A stretch of DNA of 8,988 nucleotides, taken from contig DEPC01000085.1 of the NCBI GenBank assembly GCA_002358555.1, forward strand, positions 1-8,988, written 5' to 3'. This stretch comes from Hungatella sp. UBA3402. Lineage in GTDB: Bacteria; Bacillota; Clostridia; Lachnospirales; Lachnospiraceae. This document shows, piece after piece, positions 6,954-8,988 of the stretch (positions are counted from its first letter, which is position 1; every line of letters starts with the position of its first letter). The position numbers were made by a program, and so were the translations under genes. The notes under the pieces are model-generated. The model searched no databases, had not been told where the DNA came from, and saw only the letters and a program-made list of their open reading frames with translations.

Positions 6954-6969
6954 TTATTTAATTATCTTT

Positions 6970-7006
6970 TCAGAGTCTATTTCTCTGATTCTTTTATTCT
7001 TTTTTC
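6970..7006 (+). terminator. Terminator of tmcAL overlapping the convergent glycosyltransferase gene
   Basis: TCAGAG (6970-6975) and CTCTGA (6983-6988) form a 6-bp stem with a 7-base loop, followed by a T-rich run on the plus strand to about 7006. The hairpin spans the stop codon of the opposing glycosyltransferase gene. In the other direction no U-run follows, so termination of that gene is not explained by it. Confidence 0.55.
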
Positions 7007-8068
7007 CAGTATCTCTATATTTCCTTGAAAACGAGGATTTTGAGGTTCTATGGCAAGAGCTCTTTTTTCTTCTTCCAATGCCTCTTTCAAACGTCCAGTA
7101 TGAAAAAATGCCATTGCCCTTAAATCATGCGGCAGGCTTCCCCAAGATGCTGCCTCACAAATATAAGTCTTAGGACGACTGGCAATTTCTAGTGCGCAAT
7201 TAGTAAAATAAAGAACTCCGTCCCATGCTTTCTCCTCATAAAGAACCTGAGCTAAATCCATATATGGTTCCCGAAGATGTGGTGCCTGGACAATAGCCTT
7301 TAAATACCAATCTCTCGCAATTTTGTTTTCTCCCTTCATTTTATAAGCTTTTGCAATATATCGCATAGAAGCTGCCCTTTCATCTTCCCACACAGCAGTT
7401 TTCATGGATAAATGTGTTTCTAAGGTTCGGATACAATCGTCCCATCTTCCTTTATACATATATTCCCTGCCTAAATAGTGCATATTTCGGTCATCTTCAG
7501 GGTCTTCCTCTACAGACAATTCAAGTAGAGGTAAATATTGACTTCGAGACTTTACTAAATCAGGGAAATGATTTAGTTGAACTCCTTGTGCTGTCACCAT
7601 AATCCCTGGATGTCCTTCTCCTGTCCATTTGAGTATTTCATGAACTGGATGTACCCATTCATACCCATGGCGTCTATGAGCTTTTTCAATCCAGAATACT
7701 ACTCCTTCTTTGCCTTCTGGTGTAAAACTCCAGGTATATCGATATCTGGCCTGGCCTGTTCCTTCTATCCATGATTCTTCCAGATATTTTCTCCAACCTG
7801 GTTCAAATACTTCATCAAGATCAGTACAGACACAGATATCTGCATCCTCTGGAACTAATTCCAATGAACGATTGCGGGCTTTGTCAAATCTCCATGGTAC
7901 AATTGGTTCTATTACTACCTTTACACCTTTTTCCTTAAGACGTTGTATCGTATCGTCTTCAGAGCCAGTATCTAATACTACAATCTCATCTGCTTCTGAC
8001 ATGGACTCTACCCAACGTTCTACAAACTGAGCCTCATTTTTACAGATAGCATATACCACTATTTTCAT
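6977..8068 (-). CDS. GT2-family glycosyltransferase with C-terminal TPR repeats
   Basis: A 363-residue soluble protein. Residues 1-100 form a GT-A fold: MKIVVYAICKNEAQFVERWV at the start, VLDTGSEDDT (31-40) for nucleotide-sugar binding, and D83-L-D85-E as the DxD-type metal site. EWVHPVHE (137-144) and LNHFPD (165-170) are family-typical acceptor-side elements. From about residue 190 TPR-like helix pairs follow (about 192-225, 232-265, 313-346), with spacing suggesting a peptide- or protein-binding superhelix. This architecture is shared with SunS-type protein glycosyltransferases. The upstream neighbour on the same strand is a collagen-like BclA-type protein, so a role in glycosylating it is a reasonable inference. 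No Shine-Dalgarno precedes the ATG, and no in-frame start codon lies upstream before a stop, so initiation may be weak or leader-dependent. Donor sugar and acceptor are unknown. Confidence 0.88.
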   Translation of the reverse strand: MKIVVYAICKNEAQFVERWVESMSEADEIVVLDTGSEDDTIQRLKEKGVKVVIEPIVPWRFDKARNRSLELVPEDADICVCTDLDEVFEPGWRKYLEESWIEGTGQARYRYTWSFTPEGKEGVVFWIEKAHRRHGYEWVHPVHEILKWTGEGHPGIMVTAQGVQLNHFPDLVKSRSQYLPLLELSVEEDPEDDRNMHYLGREYMYKGRWDDCIRTLETHLSMKTAVWEDERAASMRYIAKAYKMKGENKIARDWYLKAIVQAPHLREPYMDLAQVLYEEKAWDGVLYFTNCALEIASRPKTYICEAASWGSLPHDLRAMAFFHTGRLKEALEEEKRALAIEPQNPRFQGNIEILEKRIKESEK

Positions 8069-8374
8069 AAAATTTAATAGGCATACAAATCCACTATTTT
8101 TATAGAACAGAAAGAATGCCCTTCTCCTTTCCCTATAAACTAAAATAATAATTACAATTTATCATGAATCTATCATAAAACGGTAGAGAAAGCTGTTAAA
8201 TATTGAGCACCAAAAACGCCTTTTAAATATTGGAAAATCAAGATATAAGACTTTATCATCAAAGATTATTCATGTTCTCTGTATAAAAGGTGTTGTTACT
8301 TTTCCTATAATAGTAATACTACTTTAATAAGTAATATTTATTGATAGCTAAAGGCCCAATATATAAATTGTTAT

Positions 8375-8502
8375 TAGAGTTCAACAGTTATCAATCTCTA
8401 ACTTTTCAGTTGGACTAGTTGATAAATATTTTATTGAGTATAATTACTTTATATTTATGTGTAAGGAAAAGGGCGGTGCTATGCGCCGCCCTTGTGTTTT
8501 TT
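8375..8502 (+). ncRNA. Candidate small RNA between the glycosyltransferase and collagen-like genes
   Basis: TTGATA (8341-8346), 15 bases and TATAAA (8362-8367) could start a plus-strand transcript near 8375. It would carry a hairpin with a 7-bp outer stem (8388-8394 / 8419-8425), a small internal loop and a 7-bp inner stem (8397-8403 / 8408-8414), closed by a UUUC loop. It would end at an 11-bp GC-rich terminator. Both hairpins contain a G-U pair that exists only in plus-strand RNA and becomes an A-C mismatch on the minus strand, which favours plus-strand transcription. The short promoter spacer and lack of a known family keep confidence low. Confidence 0.3.
8469..8502. terminator. Bidirectional intrinsic terminator after the collagen-like gene
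   Basis: The arms 8469-8479 and 8483-8493 pair over 11 bp around a 3-base loop in plus-strand RNA (one G-U), followed by GUG and six Us. In minus-strand RNA one pair becomes a C-A mismatch, but an 8-bp GC-rich stem ending in UUUU remains about 30 bases past the collagen-like stop. It probably serves that gene and perhaps a plus-strand transcript. Confidence 0.75.
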
Positions 8503-8523
8503 AAACTTCATAACTCTTTTGTT

Positions 8524-8988
8524 TTAATTTAGCTTTTTGACTGTAAGTGTAGTATTAACTCCACTACCAAGGGTTATTCCTACTGCGAGAAGTGCAGAAA
8601 GAGCCATATCAATTACATCGCCTGCTGCCAAGCTTACAACTGTACTTCCATTAAACAATGAACTAGTGCCTACTGCCAATAGTCTAGAAATTGTTGCACT
8701 TGGAATATTAGTTCCATTAACTCGCACAGCAAGTGTAATTGTAGTTGCTACTGCTGCTGTCAAAGTACTTGAGTAATTAATTTCATAAGTTCCTGCATTT
8801 GTAACTGTAATACTATTTGCAGGTGTATAAGTTACTCCTTGTGATGGTGTAGTAGTTGGAAGTGGAATTTGAGTTGTATCTCCTATTGTCAAATTCAAAG
8901 TTTGGGGTACTGTACTGTATAATCCGCCATAAGCAGCCAATCCACTTACTGGACCAGTCGGGCCAGTAGGACCAGTTGGACCTACGTC
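8524..8988 (-). CDS. Collagen-like repeat protein with BclA-type C-terminal domain (5' end outside window)
   Basis: The visible part is 154 residues of the C-terminus; the gene continues past the window edge. It begins with collagen-type Gly-Pro-Thr triplets (GPTGPTGPTGPVSG) and passes into AAYGGLYSTVPQTLNLTIGD, the usual entry to the BclA C-terminal domain. That domain is a TNF-like jelly roll that trimerises collagen-like stalks. Later landmarks are NAGTYEINYS, TLAVRVNGTNI, SLAAGDVIDMALSAL and a terminal LTVKKLN. Family members form hair-like filaments on exosporium or cell surfaces and are often O-glycosylated on threonines of GPT repeats. A TTG at 8938-8940 is in frame but lies inside the domain and is not a start. 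Repeat number, N-terminal targeting signal and promoter cannot be seen. Spore versus vegetative surface location is undetermined. Confidence 0.9.
   Translation of the reverse strand, partial: DVGPTGPTGPTGPVSGLAAYGGLYSTVPQTLNLTIGDTTQIPLPTTTPSQGVTYTPANSITVTNAGTYEINYSSTLTAAVATTITLAVRVNGTNIPSATISRLLAVGTSSLFNGSTVVSLAAGDVIDMALSALLAVGITLGSGVNTTLTVKKLN

Larger units (their letters stand above)
8069..8523. other. AT-rich 455-base intergenic region without a gene
   Basis: All frames are densely interrupted by stops and no convincing coding sequence is present. It contains a two-part hairpin (8388-8425), a GC-rich terminator hairpin (8469-8493) and scattered -10-like hexamers on both strands. The best minus-strand candidate for the glycosyltransferase is TTGAAC (8384-8379), 15 bases, TATATT (8363-8358), with a suboptimal spacer. 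No convincing sporulation-sigma promoter was found. Confidence 0.6.

Noticed and set aside
8481..8504. A seven-codon reading frame preceded by AAGGAAAAGGG
   Set aside because: The ATG lies in the terminator hairpin loop and stem and the peptide is only seven residues; it is better explained as terminator sequence.
8524..8940. A separate small protein starting at TTG 8940
   Set aside because: The frame continues unbroken into collagen-type GPT triplets up to the window edge, so TTG is an internal leucine codon.
8941..8988. Short tandem repeat that might suggest a CRISPR or DNA repeat array
   Set aside because: The periodicity is nine bases (Gly-Pro-Thr codons) in frame with the BclA-type domain; it is a protein repeat.

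Overview
The window looks like a chromosomal segment of a low-GC, Gram-positive anaerobe of the Clostridia, most likely a Lachnospiraceae-type gut bacterium. The reasons are strong AAGGAG-type ribosome binding sites, consensus sigma-A promoters, a PduL-type phosphotransacylase paired with acetate kinase, the tmcAL / ackA / yceD / rpmF neighbourhood seen in Clostridia, and a BclA-like collagen repeat protein. Genus and species cannot be fixed from the sequence alone.

Left part (1-2310, + strand): a compact three-gene unit encoding a four-helix DUF2975 membrane protein (YoaS-like), a 75-residue Cro/C1-type regulator (YozG-like) and a 523-residue polytopic DUF4173 membrane protein. It looks like a membrane-linked regulatory module of unknown output. 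It ends in a weak terminator and faces a minus-strand remnant of an NAD-dependent epimerase/dehydratase (2455-2706), which has its own good terminator.

Centre (2790-5544, - strand): two transcription units of core genes. pduL-ackA makes acetate and ATP from acetyl-CoA by way of acetyl phosphate, and has its own promoter. yceD-rpmF (DUF177 protein and ribosomal protein L32) is driven by a perfect TTGACA-17-TATAAT promoter and ends in a strong terminator straight after rpmF. The usual fatty-acid and rnc/smc genes do not follow, so gene order appears to break here.

Divergent from pduL is tmcAL (5646-6953, + strand), the tRNA(Met) cytidine acetate ligase, which consumes acetate and ATP. Acetate-producing and acetate-using genes thus sit back to back.

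Right part (6977-8988, - strand): a GT2 glycosyltransferase with C-terminal TPR repeats lies downstream of a collagen-like protein whose GPT repeats run off the window edge and whose C-terminus is a BclA-type jelly-roll domain. The two are plausibly enzyme and substrate for a glycosylated surface or spore-surface filament. The 455-base AT-rich gap between them has no gene. It does hold hairpins that fold better as + strand RNA, followed by a terminator, and so may encode a small RNA.
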